A DNA stretch of 64,000 nt from JANRIG01 sp033765235 (GCA_033765235.1 JANRIG010000039.1:124001-188000); one strand, 5' to 3'; counted from the first letter of the stretch, positions 19,291 through 28,134 are shown. Notes: generated by a model not told the origin, from the sequence alone. Made by a program: numbers and translations.

Positions 19291-20250
19291 TTATATATTA
19301 CGTAATATTTCATATATCACGGCTTGAGCTGCCCATACCCTGTTGGCAGCTTGTGCTATTACAAGCGATGTTTTATGATTGTCCAATATCTCATCTGACA
19401 GTTCTATGCCTCGCCTCACCGGCAAACAATGCATAACTTTAGCATGATTAGTATTATTTAGGCTTTTTTTAGTAAGCATCCAGTTGCTGTCTTGACATAG
19501 TATCTTGCCATATTCGGTATAGCTGCTCCAGTTTTTTACATACACAAAATCGGCACCTGCAAGTGCCTCTGCTTGATTGTACATGATCTGTGTATTGCCT
19601 GTAAATTTTTTGTCTAATTCATATCCTTCGGGATGGGTGATTACAAAATCCACGTCAGACTTGAGCATCCATTCACTAAAAGAGTTGGCCACTGCCTGTG
19701 GCAATGGCTTGATATGTGGTGCCCATGTAAGCACTACTTTGGGACGCGGTGATTGTTTATGCTCATGTATAGTGAGTACATCGGCAAATGATTGCAAAGG
19801 GTGTAAGGTAGCACTTTCAAGACTTATGACCGGCACATTGCAATATTTAATGAATTTATTAAAAAAGTCTTCGGAATAGTCTTCAACTACATCGGTCAAT
19901 TTTGGGAAAGAGCGTACTCCAATTATGTCGCAATACTGCCCCATCACAGCGGCAGCCTCTTTAATGTGCTCTACTGTAGTATAGTTCATTACTACCCCTT
20001 CTTGGGTCTCAAGTGCCCATCCTTCTTTGTCCATATTCATCACCATCACATTCATACCCAAGTTCATAGCAGCTTTTTGGGTACTCAGGCGTGTACGCAG
20101 ACTAGGGTTTAAGAATATGAGACCTACAGTTTTGTTTTCTCCTATATGTTTGTATTTATAAGGCTCTGCTTTGAGCTCCAATGCCAAACTTACCATGTAT
20201 GAAAGGTTGGTTATATCATTTACGGTAGTAAATTTTTTGAGACTGTTCAT
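19291..20250 (-). CDS. argF': N-succinylornithine (or N-acetylornithine) carbamoyltransferase
   Basis: Transcarbamylase of the acylated arginine pathway. It transfers a carbamoyl group to N-succinyl- or N-acetyl-ornithine. The carbamoyl-phosphate loop is PSLRTRLST (residues 49-57), HPLQSFAD supplies the second phosphate site, and HCLPVRRG is the C-terminal substrate motif. The LNPSLRTR, WAPH and HPEGYEL blocks are those of the Bacteroides fragilis enzyme rather than standard ArgF. In the segment VMNYTTVEHI, Val93 stands where the Xanthomonas N-acetyl enzyme has Glu92 and the Bacteroides succinyl enzyme has Pro90; Val favours succinylornithine (see findings). The 319-residue length is normal. 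A TAAGTTTG box lies 16 nt upstream. No other arg genes are in the window. Confidence 0.9.
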   Translation of the reverse strand: MNSLKKFTTVNDITNLSYMVSLALELKAEPYKYKHIGENKTVGLIFLNPSLRTRLSTQKAAMNLGMNVMVMNMDKEGWALETQEGVVMNYTTVEHIKEAAAVMGQYCDIIGVRSFPKLTDVVEDYSEDFFNKFIKYCNVPVISLESATLHPLQSFADVLTIHEHKQSPRPKVVLTWAPHIKPLPQAVANSFSEWMLKSDVDFVITHPEGYELDKKFTGNTQIMYNQAEALAGADFVYVKNWSSYTEYGKILCQDSNWMLTKKSLNNTNHAKVMHCLPVRRGIELSDEILDNHKTSLVIAQAANRVWAAQAVIYEILRNI

Positions 20251-20266
20251 AATATTATATATTATA

Positions 20267-20274
20267 CAAACTTA
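20267..20274 (-). promoter_or_regulatory. -7 box of the transcarbamylase gene (TAAGTTTG)
   Basis: Reading on the minus strand, TAAGTTTG fits TAnnTTTG and ends 16 nt before the ATG, giving a leader of about 12 nt. No clear -33 element was found. Confidence 0.5.
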
Positions 20275-20460
20275 TATAATGGATGAATACAATAATAGAA
20301 CTTTGGTAAAAATACTTATATTAGGTATTAGTCACATACTGGTCATGGCGATGAGTTAAGATAGATTATTTGATGGGAGGTGTTATTGAGATGTTAAGCA
20401 AAAAACGGGTTATTAATACATTATATACAAATATGAGTGTAGATACTGTGTATTTTCATA

Positions 20461-21330
20461 TTACAATTTATCTATTTCTTCTTTTGTAAGTCCTGTTGAT
20501 AATATTATTATGTCCATCGAAATTCCATTTATTTTTAGGTTTTTTGCTACTTCAATTTTTCCTTCAATTTTTCCTTCATTGATTCCTTGAATCTTTCCTT
20601 TTAGTTCGGCATTTTTTTCTGCTCTTTCTATAGCTAATTGATATCTCCCACGTTCATCTTGCTCCCGCATGAAAACTTTGTTGTATTCTTGTAACTCTTC
20701 TTTTGTCCAATTATGCTTATCAGCTTGTATAAATGCGTCTTTTATTCCCTCATCTGTTATTGTTTCGGGTATAACTTCTAAATCTTCCGCATTTTTAATA
20801 AAATATACCCATTGGTCTATTATACTTGTTAACTCTTGCTGATTTTTTTTGAATTTGTTGAGTTCTATAAAATTAAATTCTAAGTTTTTGACTATATTTT
20901 CATTGGTTTCTACGTCCAATATTCTGTGACGGCTTAGATAATTTTTGTTTTGTGTTACGTCAAAATTCAAAATACCAATAAAAAATGTTGGCTTCAAATT
21001 TGCGTATAAATCTCCGCGTTCTATTTGGTCGGTATAGCTTTGAGATGCGTAGTACAATACCCTTTTGTCAAAGTCTTTGGCTTCTGCTACTTGCATTTCT
21101 ACTATAAATATATTGCCTTTCAAATCTGTAGCTTTAACATCTACTATAGTAGTTTTCCCTCCACTATACTTGGGCAACAGATATGGATTTTGTATGGAAA
21201 CATCTTTGACAGCTTCATCATCTGTTAGGTTCAAAACTGCATTTAAAAATGAAATCAATGTGTTTTTTTTGTTCTCGTTTCCGAAAATTTTCCTAAACGC
21301 AATATCATTGGTTATATTTACAAACTTCAT
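20461..21330 (-). CDS. Rpn-family PD-(D/E)XK nuclease (recombination-promoting nuclease/putative transposase)
   Basis: 289 residues. The N-terminal part has the family signature NDIAFRKIFGNE, and the nuclease core shows VDVKATD followed by FIVEMQ, the Asp and Glu-x-Gln of the PD-(D/E)XK fold. The DKRVLYYASQSYTDQI segment is equally typical. The C-terminal quarter has short GKIxG repeats (KGKIQGINEGKIEGKIE) and a LTKEEIDKL end. Members called RpnA-E in Escherichia coli promote recombination and have been linked to phage defence with intragenic antitoxins; an internal Met codon at 20670 would give a 69-residue C-terminal product. It stands alone between the transcarbamylase and radC and is flanked by no inverted repeats, so it is not a transposable element by itself. 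Confidence 0.88.
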   Translation of the reverse strand: MKFVNITNDIAFRKIFGNENKKNTLISFLNAVLNLTDDEAVKDVSIQNPYLLPKYSGGKTTIVDVKATDLKGNIFIVEMQVAEAKDFDKRVLYYASQSYTDQIERGDLYANLKPTFFIGILNFDVTQNKNYLSRHRILDVETNENIVKNLEFNFIELNKFKKNQQELTSIIDQWVYFIKNAEDLEVIPETITDEGIKDAFIQADKHNWTKEELQEYNKVFMREQDERGRYQLAIERAEKNAELKGKIQGINEGKIEGKIEVAKNLKINGISMDIIILSTGLTKEEIDKL

Positions 21331-21334
21331 ATCA

Positions 21335-21342
21335 CAAAATTA
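21335..21342 (-). promoter_or_regulatory. -7 box of the Rpn gene (TAATTTTG), leaderless spacing
   Basis: On the minus strand TAATTTTG is followed by TGAT and then the ATG at 21330. A spacer of 4 nt places the expected transcription start on the start codon. Confidence 0.6.
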
Positions 21343-21508
21343 CGAAAAAAATATTTCACAGGCTATTTATAAATGTCGATTATTAGTAACTTAAGTTCAC
21401 AACTATGTACTTAATGATACTATGATAATAGTTTTTCAATATATTTAAGAGTTTGTATGGAGCCTTGCTCTTAGTTATATAAGGGCTATTCTACTTTTTA
21501 TTTTTTTA

Positions 21509-22219
21509 TTATTCACTGTACCAATCTTCATCTGCAAAGCTGCTATAGCCTGTGTCAGTATATATGATGTGGTCTAATACTTTTATTTGTAGCAGTTTAG
21601 AGGCATTCACAATATTTTGTGTCAATATTATATCTTCATTGCTGGGAGTAGTGCTGCCTGAGGGGTGGTTGTGTACCAGTATTATGTTTGGTGCCGCATA
21701 TTCCAAGGTGTGTTTGAATATCAACTTCATATCTACCGTCAAGTATGAAGTGCCTCCGCTGCTTATCTGCATTTTTTTTATCACCTCACATTGGTTGTTG
21801 AGCATGATTATCCAAAGCTGCTCTTCCTGCAAGTCTGCCAAGGCAGGTCGCATATATTCGTATATGGCTTTGGATCCTATAAGTTTCACTATTTTAGGTC
21901 TTTCTGCTTCTTTGCGCCTGCGCCCTATCTCTAAAGCTGCTGCTATGGTAATGGCTTTGGCCTCTCCTATTCCTTTGTACTGCTGTATTTGTTGTATGCT
22001 TTTTTTGGATAATACGTGTAAATCGTTTTCGCAATCTGCCAGTATGATTTTGGCAATATCTACCGCTGTATGGTTTTTGGTGCCCGTGCTTATGAGTATG
22101 GCTATTAGCTCGGTATCAGAGAGAGCTGCTTTGCCTTTGAGCAGCATTTTTTCGCGGGGGCGGTCTTCTTCATTCCACGATTTTATGTTGAAAAATGGTT
22201 TACTGTTTTGCTCTGCCAT
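21509..22219 (-). CDS. radC: RadC/JAB-domain DNA repair-associated protein
   Basis: About 236 residues. The N-terminal helix-hairpin-helix region contains YKGIGEAKA, and the C-terminal JAB/MPN domain carries the metal-binding HNHPSGSTTPSNED motif. Despite its name, the biochemical role of RadC is unsettled; the fold is that of a metal-dependent isopeptidase-like domain. ATG at 22219 is chosen because homologues begin just before the SIKxW-like segment, although an in-frame ATG at 22240 exists. Its first 20 nt overlap the end of the EamA transporter gene, so the two are almost surely co-transcribed. Confidence 0.93.
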   Translation of the reverse strand: MAEQNSKPFFNIKSWNEEDRPREKMLLKGKAALSDTELIAILISTGTKNHTAVDIAKIILADCENDLHVLSKKSIQQIQQYKGIGEAKAITIAAALEIGRRRKEAERPKIVKLIGSKAIYEYMRPALADLQEEQLWIIMLNNQCEVIKKMQISSGGTSYLTVDMKLIFKHTLEYAAPNIILVHNHPSGSTTPSNEDIILTQNIVNASKLLQIKVLDHIIYTDTGYSSFADEDWYSE

Positions 22220-23105
22220 ATTGCACCAAATATATGCCAAAAATAATAATTAGCCCGCATATCACTTTTTTTATAGTAAGCTCGTCTTTGCCAAGTATGA
22301 GTGAAAATAGCGTTGTGACAAATGGTTGGGCATATACATACACCCCAATAAGATAAGTGGAGGCTATTTTGGGCATATAATTGTTGAGAAAATAGGCTAT
22401 CCACGAGGTGAATACTATCACAAATATGAATGCATACCAGTCATTGTCAGTAAATTGCGAAAAGTCTGACTGCAAAGCCTCTGCACCACCTATGGGCAAA
22501 AAAATGATAAAGCCATACACAAAGAGCCACTTGGTAATGGTAACAGCATGATATTTTTGTGCAAGGGGCACTATGCCAATGAGATATATACCAAAAAATA
22601 TAGCATTGATAAGTACAAACAAATCGCCCCAAAATGTGCTTTGTGAAAAACTTACTTTTGCAAAATCTATCAACACTGCTGCACCAGCCAGCGAAAACAT
22701 GAGCCCTGCCAGTATATAATTATTCATAGGTTGCTTAAGCCAAAAGTATGACAGCACCGCTATGGTGACAGGCAGCATAAGGTTAAATATAGAGGCATTG
22801 ATAGGGCTTGTAAGTTGCATACCTGCGTAAAAAAAATATTGGTTCACCGCCACTCCGCATACGGCACAAGAAAATAATCTTATATGGTCATTAAGGGTTA
22901 TTTTTTTATTTTCGGGTATGAATAATGATACTATTGTAAAAAATATGGCAGTAATGGTGACACGTACCATTACAAATTGCACAGGTGTCATAGCATGATT
23001 TACTACTTGCTTCACAGCAATGAAATTGCCCCCTGCTATGCATAATCCTAATATTAATAAGCCGTGTGTCCATAGCTTATTGGATTGCGATGGTATTTTT
23101 AACAC
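22200..23105 (-). CDS. DMT superfamily (EamA) transporter
   Basis: 301-residue polytopic membrane protein with about ten hydrophobic helices arranged as two five-helix EamA repeats. The first repeat carries the GGNFIAVKQ and FVMVRVTITAIFF segments and the second begins near FVLINAIFFGIYLIGI. Substrate cannot be inferred; family members export amino acids, nucleosides or metabolites. It overlaps radC by 20 nt and lies 36 nt after the bacilliredoxin gene. Confidence 0.9.
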   Translation of the reverse strand: MLKIPSQSNKLWTHGLLILGLCIAGGNFIAVKQVVNHAMTPVQFVMVRVTITAIFFTIVSLFIPENKKITLNDHIRLFSCAVCGVAVNQYFFYAGMQLTSPINASIFNLMLPVTIAVLSYFWLKQPMNNYILAGLMFSLAGAAVLIDFAKVSFSQSTFWGDLFVLINAIFFGIYLIGIVPLAQKYHAVTITKWLFVYGFIIFLPIGGAEALQSDFSQFTDNDWYAFIFVIVFTSWIAYFLNNYMPKIASTYLIGVYVYAQPFVTTLFSLILGKDELTIKKVICGLIIIFGIYLVQYGRAKQ

Positions 23106-23141
23106 ATTATTTTACTAAAAAATATATAACAACGATTAATA

Positions 23142-23558
23142 TCAGGCGCAATACTCGTCAAATGCAGCCAAAAGGTTTTCAGCTATCATCTCAGCCGACC
23201 GCCCCTCTATATGATGACGCTCTATCATGTGTACCAGTTCACCATCTTTGAAAAGTGCAATGGACGGCGATGAAGGTGGATAAGGTGCCATAAATTCTCT
23301 GGCTTTGCCTGTAGCCTCAGTATCTACTCCTGCAAATACGGTCACTATATTATCGGGCTTGCTGTGGTGGCCTGATAGTGCCATTTTCACGGCAGGGCGG
23401 GCGTTGCGAGCGGCACAGCCACACACAGAGTTTACTACCACAAGTGCGGTGCCTTTTTGCGAAAGCACTTTTTCTACATCACCTGCAGACTTACACTCAC
23501 TTATTCCTAAGTCTGTAAGTTCTTTTTTCATGGGCATTACTAGTTCTAATGGGTACAT
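23142..23558 (-). CDS. Bacilliredoxin (BrxA/BrxB family)
   Basis: 138-residue thioredoxin-fold protein of the YphP/YqiW family. The active-site CxC is Cys46-Gly-Cys48 within NSVCGCAARNARP, and the MAPYPPSSPSIALF loop with the cis-Pro region and the ERHHIEGR segment are diagnostic. In Firmicutes these proteins remove bacillithiol from S-bacillithiolated proteins. A few Bacteroidota also make bacillithiol, so a similar thiol-repair role is plausible but inferred. It sits 32 nt after the DUF59 gene in an apparent four-gene run ending with radC. Confidence 0.92.
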   Translation of the reverse strand: MYPLELVMPMKKELTDLGISECKSAGDVEKVLSQKGTALVVVNSVCGCAARNARPAVKMALSGHHSKPDNIVTVFAGVDTEATGKAREFMAPYPPSSPSIALFKDGELVHMIERHHIEGRSAEMIAENLLAAFDEYCA

Positions 23559-23590
23559 ATTATAGGGTTTTATTATTTTTATATTATTTT

Positions 23591-23923
23591 TTACATAAAT
23601 CCAAGCTCAAGTTTTGCAGCTTCGCTCATCATATCCTGTGTCCAAGGTGGGTCAAAAGTGACTTCTACATGTACTTCGTTAAAGATACCTGTGTTTTGTA
23701 CTTTGGTTTTCACCTCTTCAGGCAGCGACTGTGCTGAGGGGCATGAGGGCGATGTGAGTGTCATACTTACATAACAATTATTGACCGGGAATATATTTAT
23801 TTCGTATATAAGACCTAATTCAAAAATATTCACAGGTATTTCGGGGTCATACACGGTTTTTATCTCTTCCAACACGCGATCCTTTTTTTGCTCATCAGTA
23901 ATTGACTCTGCTATTTGCTCCAT
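23591..23923 (-). CDS. DUF59/MIP18-family Fe-S assembly protein (SufT/PaaD-like)
   Basis: 110 residues. The whole protein is a DUF59 domain: KTVYDPEIPVNIFELGLIY, then MTLTSPSCPSAQSLP with the conserved Cys, then VEVTFDPPWTQDMMSE. Such proteins help mature Fe-S proteins and often occur with suf genes, which are absent from this window. The ATG is preceded at 4 nt by a perfect -7 box, so the mRNA may be leaderless. It is the first gene of the run DUF59, bacilliredoxin, EamA, radC. Confidence 0.93.
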   Translation of the reverse strand: MEQIAESITDEQKKDRVLEEIKTVYDPEIPVNIFELGLIYEINIFPVNNCYVSMTLTSPSCPSAQSLPEEVKTKVQNTGIFNEVHVEVTFDPPWTQDMMSEAAKLELGFM

Positions 23924-23927
23924 TTTG

Positions 23928-23935
23928 CAAAATTA
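23928..23935 (-). promoter_or_regulatory. -7 box of the DUF59 gene (TAATTTTG), leaderless spacing
   Basis: On the minus strand TAATTTTG is followed by CAAA and the ATG at 23923. The 4-nt spacer predicts transcription starting at the start codon. Confidence 0.65.
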
Positions 23936-23983
23936 TTGATAAATTAATTGCCACTTATTAACATTAATAAAATATTTTAAGTT

Positions 23984-24853
23984 TCAAAATCTTGCAAAAA
24001 CACTCATGGGCAATAGAGCACCTGATGTTGCTTGTGCTATAAGCTCGCCATATTCTATATCCTTGTCTGCAAAGTGTGATTTTAAGATGGAATAAGCCAA
24101 TGTGGGAGAGTAGCCCATGGCATACATATTTAGTATCATGAATGCATGAGCATTGGGTGATAGTATGGTTTTACACTCTTTGAGAAGTGTATTTAAGGTG
24201 TCTTCGAGTATCCATTTTTCACCTTCAGGTCCTCTGCCGTAGGCAGGAGGGTCTATTATGATACCGTCATAGAGCTTGCCTCTCCGTACTTCGCGCTTCA
24301 CAAATTTGAGCACATCTTCTACTACCCATACTATATCATGCAGTTTGTTAATTTCCTTATTTTCATTTGCCCAAGTTATCACTTGTTTCACAGCATCTAC
24401 ATGTACTACTTCTGCACCTGCATATTTAGCCGCCAGCGATGCTCCACCTGTGTAGGCAAAGAGGTTGAGCACTTTGGGCTTGGTTAGGATTTTGGTTTTT
24501 TTATAAATATATTGCCAATTGGCACACTGCTCGGGAAACAATCCTATATGTTTGAACGAGGTGAGCTCCAACTTCATGTGCATGGCAAAGTCGCTGTTTT
24601 TGTATGAAATGTGCCAGTAGTAGGGTGTATTATTTTTTTTTGTCCACATACCTTTTTCAGGATATGCTTTGTCTCTTGTAAAGTGTGCATGGTACTTACT
24701 ATCCCATAGGTCTTGGGATAAGATTTTGTCCCAAAGTGCCTGTGGCTCAGGACGTGAGAGTATGATATTGCCAAATTTTTCGAGCTTGTATCCGTTGCCA
24801 CAGTCTATAAGTTCATACTGAGCACCAAAGTCAAATATAATATTATGATGCAT
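23984..24853 (-). CDS. Class I SAM-dependent methyltransferase (RlmI/RlmK-like)
   Basis: 289 residues. SAM motif I is VLNLFAYTGGASLAA (about 137-151) and motif II ends in an acidic strand HVDAVKQ. The catalytic region is IIIDPPAYGRG, the DPPxxG pattern of rRNA cytosine and related nucleic-acid methyltransferases. The N-terminal part resembles the Methyltrans_SAM family more than RlmI because there is no PUA domain. The exact RNA target is unknown. Its ATG overlaps the stop of the SpoIIE phosphatase gene by one base (TAATG), implying coupled translation. Confidence 0.87.
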   Translation of the reverse strand: MHHNIIFDFGAQYELIDCGNGYKLEKFGNIILSRPEPQALWDKILSQDLWDSKYHAHFTRDKAYPEKGMWTKKNNTPYYWHISYKNSDFAMHMKLELTSFKHIGLFPEQCANWQYIYKKTKILTKPKVLNLFAYTGGASLAAKYAGAEVVHVDAVKQVITWANENKEINKLHDIVWVVEDVLKFVKREVRRGKLYDGIIIDPPAYGRGPEGEKWILEDTLNTLLKECKTILSPNAHAFMILNMYAMGYSPTLAYSILKSHFADKDIEYGELIAQATSGALLPMSVFARF

Positions 24854-27084
24854 TATAATAATTTAAAACCTATTAATAATATATCATCGGTCTGCTCTAC
24901 ATTGCCCATCCATTGTGTAAGATATTGATCTATGTTATAGTGCTGGGTTTGCAGTGGGAGTTTATGATTATTTAATAATATATCTCTAAAGCGTGTAAAC
25001 TTCATTTTTTCTTGACCGTCTACACCTCCAAACTGGCTTGCAAAGCCATCGGAATATATGTAATATACTGCATCGGGGTCTATGGTGAGCGTTTCGGTGG
25101 CAAATATGGCTTTTTTGTTGTGCAGTTGGTAGCCTACGCCTCTTTTAGTAGCTTGTATGAGGTCTATTTTGTCATCTTTGAGTATGTACATAGAGTTATT
25201 GGCACCTGCATATTGTATAGTTTTTGTATCTGAGTTTATGATACAAAGTGCTATATCCAAGCCGTCTTTGGTTTGGTATTCATCTTCAGTATCTTGGTGC
25301 AAGCTTTTTACCAATTGGCTGCTAAGCAAGGTGAGCAGTACACCTGCATCTGCGTTTTTGTGGCTTGATACAATGGTATTGAGCAGATTGTGAGCTACCA
25401 TAGACATGAAAGCACCTGCCACACCATGACCTGTACAATCTGCAGCGGCTATGTAGGTAAGGTTTTGTTTGGAATAAAACCAATAAAAATCACCGCTTAC
25501 TATATCTTTAGGTTTGAAGAGAATAAATATATCTGCAAATTTATTTTTTATCTCTTGCAGAGAGGGTAGTATGGAGTTTTGAATTCTTTTTGCTGTCTCT
25601 ATACTGTCGGTCATTTCACCATACAGATATTTGATTTCCTGAGCTTTAGCCTCCAATTCTTGTGCATTTTTGCTAAGTTCATCGTTTTGTGATTGTATTT
25701 CTTCTTTTTGCTGGTTGAGCTCTTCTGTACGTATTTTTACTTTAGCTTCAAGCTCTTGATTTATATTTTCTTGTATTTTTTTGTTCTTTTCAAGTTCTTT
25801 TATGAGGGCTTCTTTGTTATGTTCGTTCTCAGATTTCATACCTTTGATACGCTCTACCAATGCCACACTCACAAAAAGTATGTGAAGGACTGAGCATATA
25901 TGAAAGAAAAAACCATTTATTTTATCATCTACAAATGTTACCAAATTCGAAATAATAATAGGGTAATAATTGCTAAGTTCTACACTTTGTCTTATTAATG
26001 CATATGATAATCCTAAAAAAAATGAAATATGACCAAGTAAAATTAACAGATGAAAATTTGTACGTATTATTATTGTCTCATACAATATAAATATTAATAG
26101 TATAAACATAAGAGCTGTATCCAAAAGTCGAGTATGTTGATTGATATTATTTTCAATGTCAACCATCATATATATTTTATCAAAATTAAATATGTAGTAT
26201 AAAAAGCGAAATATTGCGATGGCTATAAAGAAATAGAAAATAGGTTTGGATCGGTCTTGTATTTTTAGAAAAAATACGTTGAATAATATAAGCGATACCA
26301 TCATCAATGTCATGGAAAGGCACATGATGTGTGGGTTGTATTCCGGGTGATGGGGCCAGTGAAACTGAAATCCAAAACCATCATTCATCACAAAAATGGT
26401 TTGAAATAGTGTGAAAATAATATATAAAAAATAGGAAGGTTCGCGTAAGAATATGAAAAAAAACAGGTTTAGAATGGTCACAAACATAAAAAAACCGTTG
26501 AAAACTCCTTTTTCATAGTTTTCCTTCAGTGTATATTCAAGGAAATGTTTTGTGCTTCTCACATTAATACTCGGATACATTTTTTTGTATCCGTAGCATC
26601 TCACATATACCGTACTAATGGCATTTGCAGGAATAATGATATTTGATATTGGATTTTTGTGTTTATATTCTCTTGTATGAAATGGAAAAGCCATTCCCAT
26701 ACTGTCTACCTCATAGCTGCCGTCTTGATTTGGAGTATATATCCATACTTTGCGTGTAGAATAGGCAAATAGCTCCAGCATGTAGCTGCCAAAGTGTGCA
26801 GAGTCCAAATTGTGAAGGGCTAGTTTGTACCAAACATTAAGCGGCTTTTGGGTATTTGTACTATCCCAATAATAGCCTGAGTAAAATTTTTTGTTTATTA
26901 CAACTTTTCCACGCACAATATCGTCAATAGTAACTGTGCCTGTAGAGTCTATATAGGCATACATATTGTTATGAATATTATTATTAACTGTATCTAACCT
27001 GATTGGGATTACTTCATGGGCAACTGCTGCACGTGTTGAAAAAATAATAATTACTGTGAAAAAATATTTATAGTATGAAATCAT
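24853..27084 (-). CDS. 7TMR-DISM sensor with SpoIIE-type PP2C phosphatase output
   Basis: About 743 residues. A signal segment (to about residue 24) precedes an extracellular 7TMR-DISM type 2 beta domain (about 35-165), a seven-helix membrane domain (about 190-400), a long coiled coil (about 405-500; KEALIKELEKNKKIQ and repeated E/Q/K heptads), and a SpoIIE domain. The last shows GDFYWF, AADCTGHGVAGAFMSM, DIALC, YSDGFASQFGG and a terminal TDDILLIGF. Those acidic residues bind the metals of PP2C phosphatases. It probably dephosphorylates an anti-sigma-factor antagonist or similar protein in response to an external ligand; no partner-switch gene is adjacent. ATG at 27084 is used; TTG at 27087 is the only alternative. 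Confidence 0.9.
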   Translation of the reverse strand: MISYYKYFFTVIIIFSTRAAVAHEVIPIRLDTVNNNIHNNMYAYIDSTGTVTIDDIVRGKVVINKKFYSGYYWDSTNTQKPLNVWYKLALHNLDSAHFGSYMLELFAYSTRKVWIYTPNQDGSYEVDSMGMAFPFHTREYKHKNPISNIIIPANAISTVYVRCYGYKKMYPSINVRSTKHFLEYTLKENYEKGVFNGFFMFVTILNLFFFIFLREPSYFLYIIFTLFQTIFVMNDGFGFQFHWPHHPEYNPHIMCLSMTLMMVSLILFNVFFLKIQDRSKPIFYFFIAIAIFRFLYYIFNFDKIYMMVDIENNINQHTRLLDTALMFILLIFILYETIIIRTNFHLLILLGHISFFLGLSYALIRQSVELSNYYPIIISNLVTFVDDKINGFFFHICSVLHILFVSVALVERIKGMKSENEHNKEALIKELEKNKKIQENINQELEAKVKIRTEELNQQKEEIQSQNDELSKNAQELEAKAQEIKYLYGEMTDSIETAKRIQNSILPSLQEIKNKFADIFILFKPKDIVSGDFYWFYSKQNLTYIAAADCTGHGVAGAFMSMVAHNLLNTIVSSHKNADAGVLLTLLSSQLVKSLHQDTEDEYQTKDGLDIALCIINSDTKTIQYAGANNSMYILKDDKIDLIQATKRGVGYQLHNKKAIFATETLTIDPDAVYYIYSDGFASQFGGVDGQEKMKFTRFRDILLNNHKLPLQTQHYNIDQYLTQWMGNVEQTDDILLIGFKLL

Positions 27085-27258
27085 CAAAGCTGTACATTAT
27101 TGTAAACTATATTCACAATAATATGCAATATGTAAATTATCATAATTACATACAATATTAAAGTAATAAATTACTACTTAATGACCCCTAAAAAATGCAA
27201 TCATTTTAATATAAATGAAATGAATTACAGATAAAATAGGTTTGAAATACATTTATAA

Positions 27259-28089
27259 TTACCCTATATTCACCCTTTTAAATGCATTCACCGTCAATCC
27301 CTTATTTATTTTATCGAGCAACTGTGCTACAGTGACTGAAGGGTCCTTTACAAAATCTTGGTTAAGCAAAGTGCTGTCTTTGTAAAATTTATTGAGTTTG
27401 CCTACCGCTATTTTTTCAAGCATGGCTTCAGGTTTGCCCTCGGCGCGTGCTTGCTCTTTGCCTATCTCTATCTCGCGCTCAATGGTGCGTGGGTCCACAT
27501 CATCTTTGTCTATAGCCACAGGGCGCATGGCAGCTATTTGCATGGCTACATCTTTGCCTGCCTCTATCACATCTTTGCCTCCTGTATTTTTCAAACCTAC
27601 CAATACACCTATTTTGGCATTGGAGTGAATATATGGTACTACCTGCTCACCTTGCACTATTTCATAGCTGCTTATGTCAATTTTTTCCCCAATTTTGCCC
27701 ATCAGGTCTGTGATAAAGTCTATGATATTGCGTCCGTTGGCGGGCAATGCTTTAAGGTCTTCTATGGTGACGGGTTTGCTGTCGAGTGCAGCTTTGAGTA
27801 TCATATTGCCGAGCGATATAAATTCTTCGTTTTTGGCCACAAAGTCTGTCTCACAGTTGAGTGCTATGATTATCCCCTCATTATTTTGTAGATTGGTACC
27901 TACAAATACCGCTCCTTCTTTAGCCTCTTTATCTGCACGTGAAGCACTTATTTTTTGACCTTTTTTTCTAAGTATATCTATGGCTGCTTCAAAGTCGCCA
28001 TTGGCTTCGGTAAGAGCTTTTTTACAATCCATCATGCCGGCACCTGTCATGGTGCGGAGCTTATTCACATCTGTAGCTGATATTGACAT
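27259..28089 (-). CDS. tsf: Elongation factor Ts
   Basis: 276-residue nucleotide exchange factor for EF-Tu. The N-terminal UBA-like helix region reads TDVNKLRTMTGAGMMDCKKAL, and the core contains the universally conserved NCETDFVAKNEEF loop that contacts EF-Tu. It appears complete. Unusually it stands alone: rpsB is not upstream; instead a divergent glycosyltransferase lies there. pyrH and frr are 13 kb away. It has a good promoter of its own (28135-28142) with a TTG about 21 nt further upstream. Confidence 0.97.
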   Translation of the reverse strand: MSISATDVNKLRTMTGAGMMDCKKALTEANGDFEAAIDILRKKGQKISASRADKEAKEGAVFVGTNLQNNEGIIIALNCETDFVAKNEEFISLGNMILKAALDSKPVTIEDLKALPANGRNIIDFITDLMGKIGEKIDISSYEIVQGEQVVPYIHSNAKIGVLVGLKNTGGKDVIEAGKDVAMQIAAMRPVAIDKDDVDPRTIEREIEIGKEQARAEGKPEAMLEKIAVGKLNKFYKDSTLLNQDFVKDPSVTVAQLLDKINKGLTVNAFKRVNIG

Positions 28090-28134
28090 CGTTTAGTTTT
28101 TTATTAGGGTAATATTTTTTTTAATTAAGGCGGG

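Noticed and set aside
20461..21330. Rpn gene as an insertion sequence
   Set aside because: The family is sometimes named putative transposase, but no terminal inverted repeats or target duplications were found around it.
21552..22253. Plus-strand reading frame of 233 codons opposite radC
   Set aside because: radC is certain from its JAMM motif; the antisense frame shows no domain and looks like a composition effect.
19291..28089. Defence island around the Rpn gene
   Set aside because: No restriction, abortive-infection, retron or CBASS-type genes flank it; the neighbours are metabolic and repair genes.
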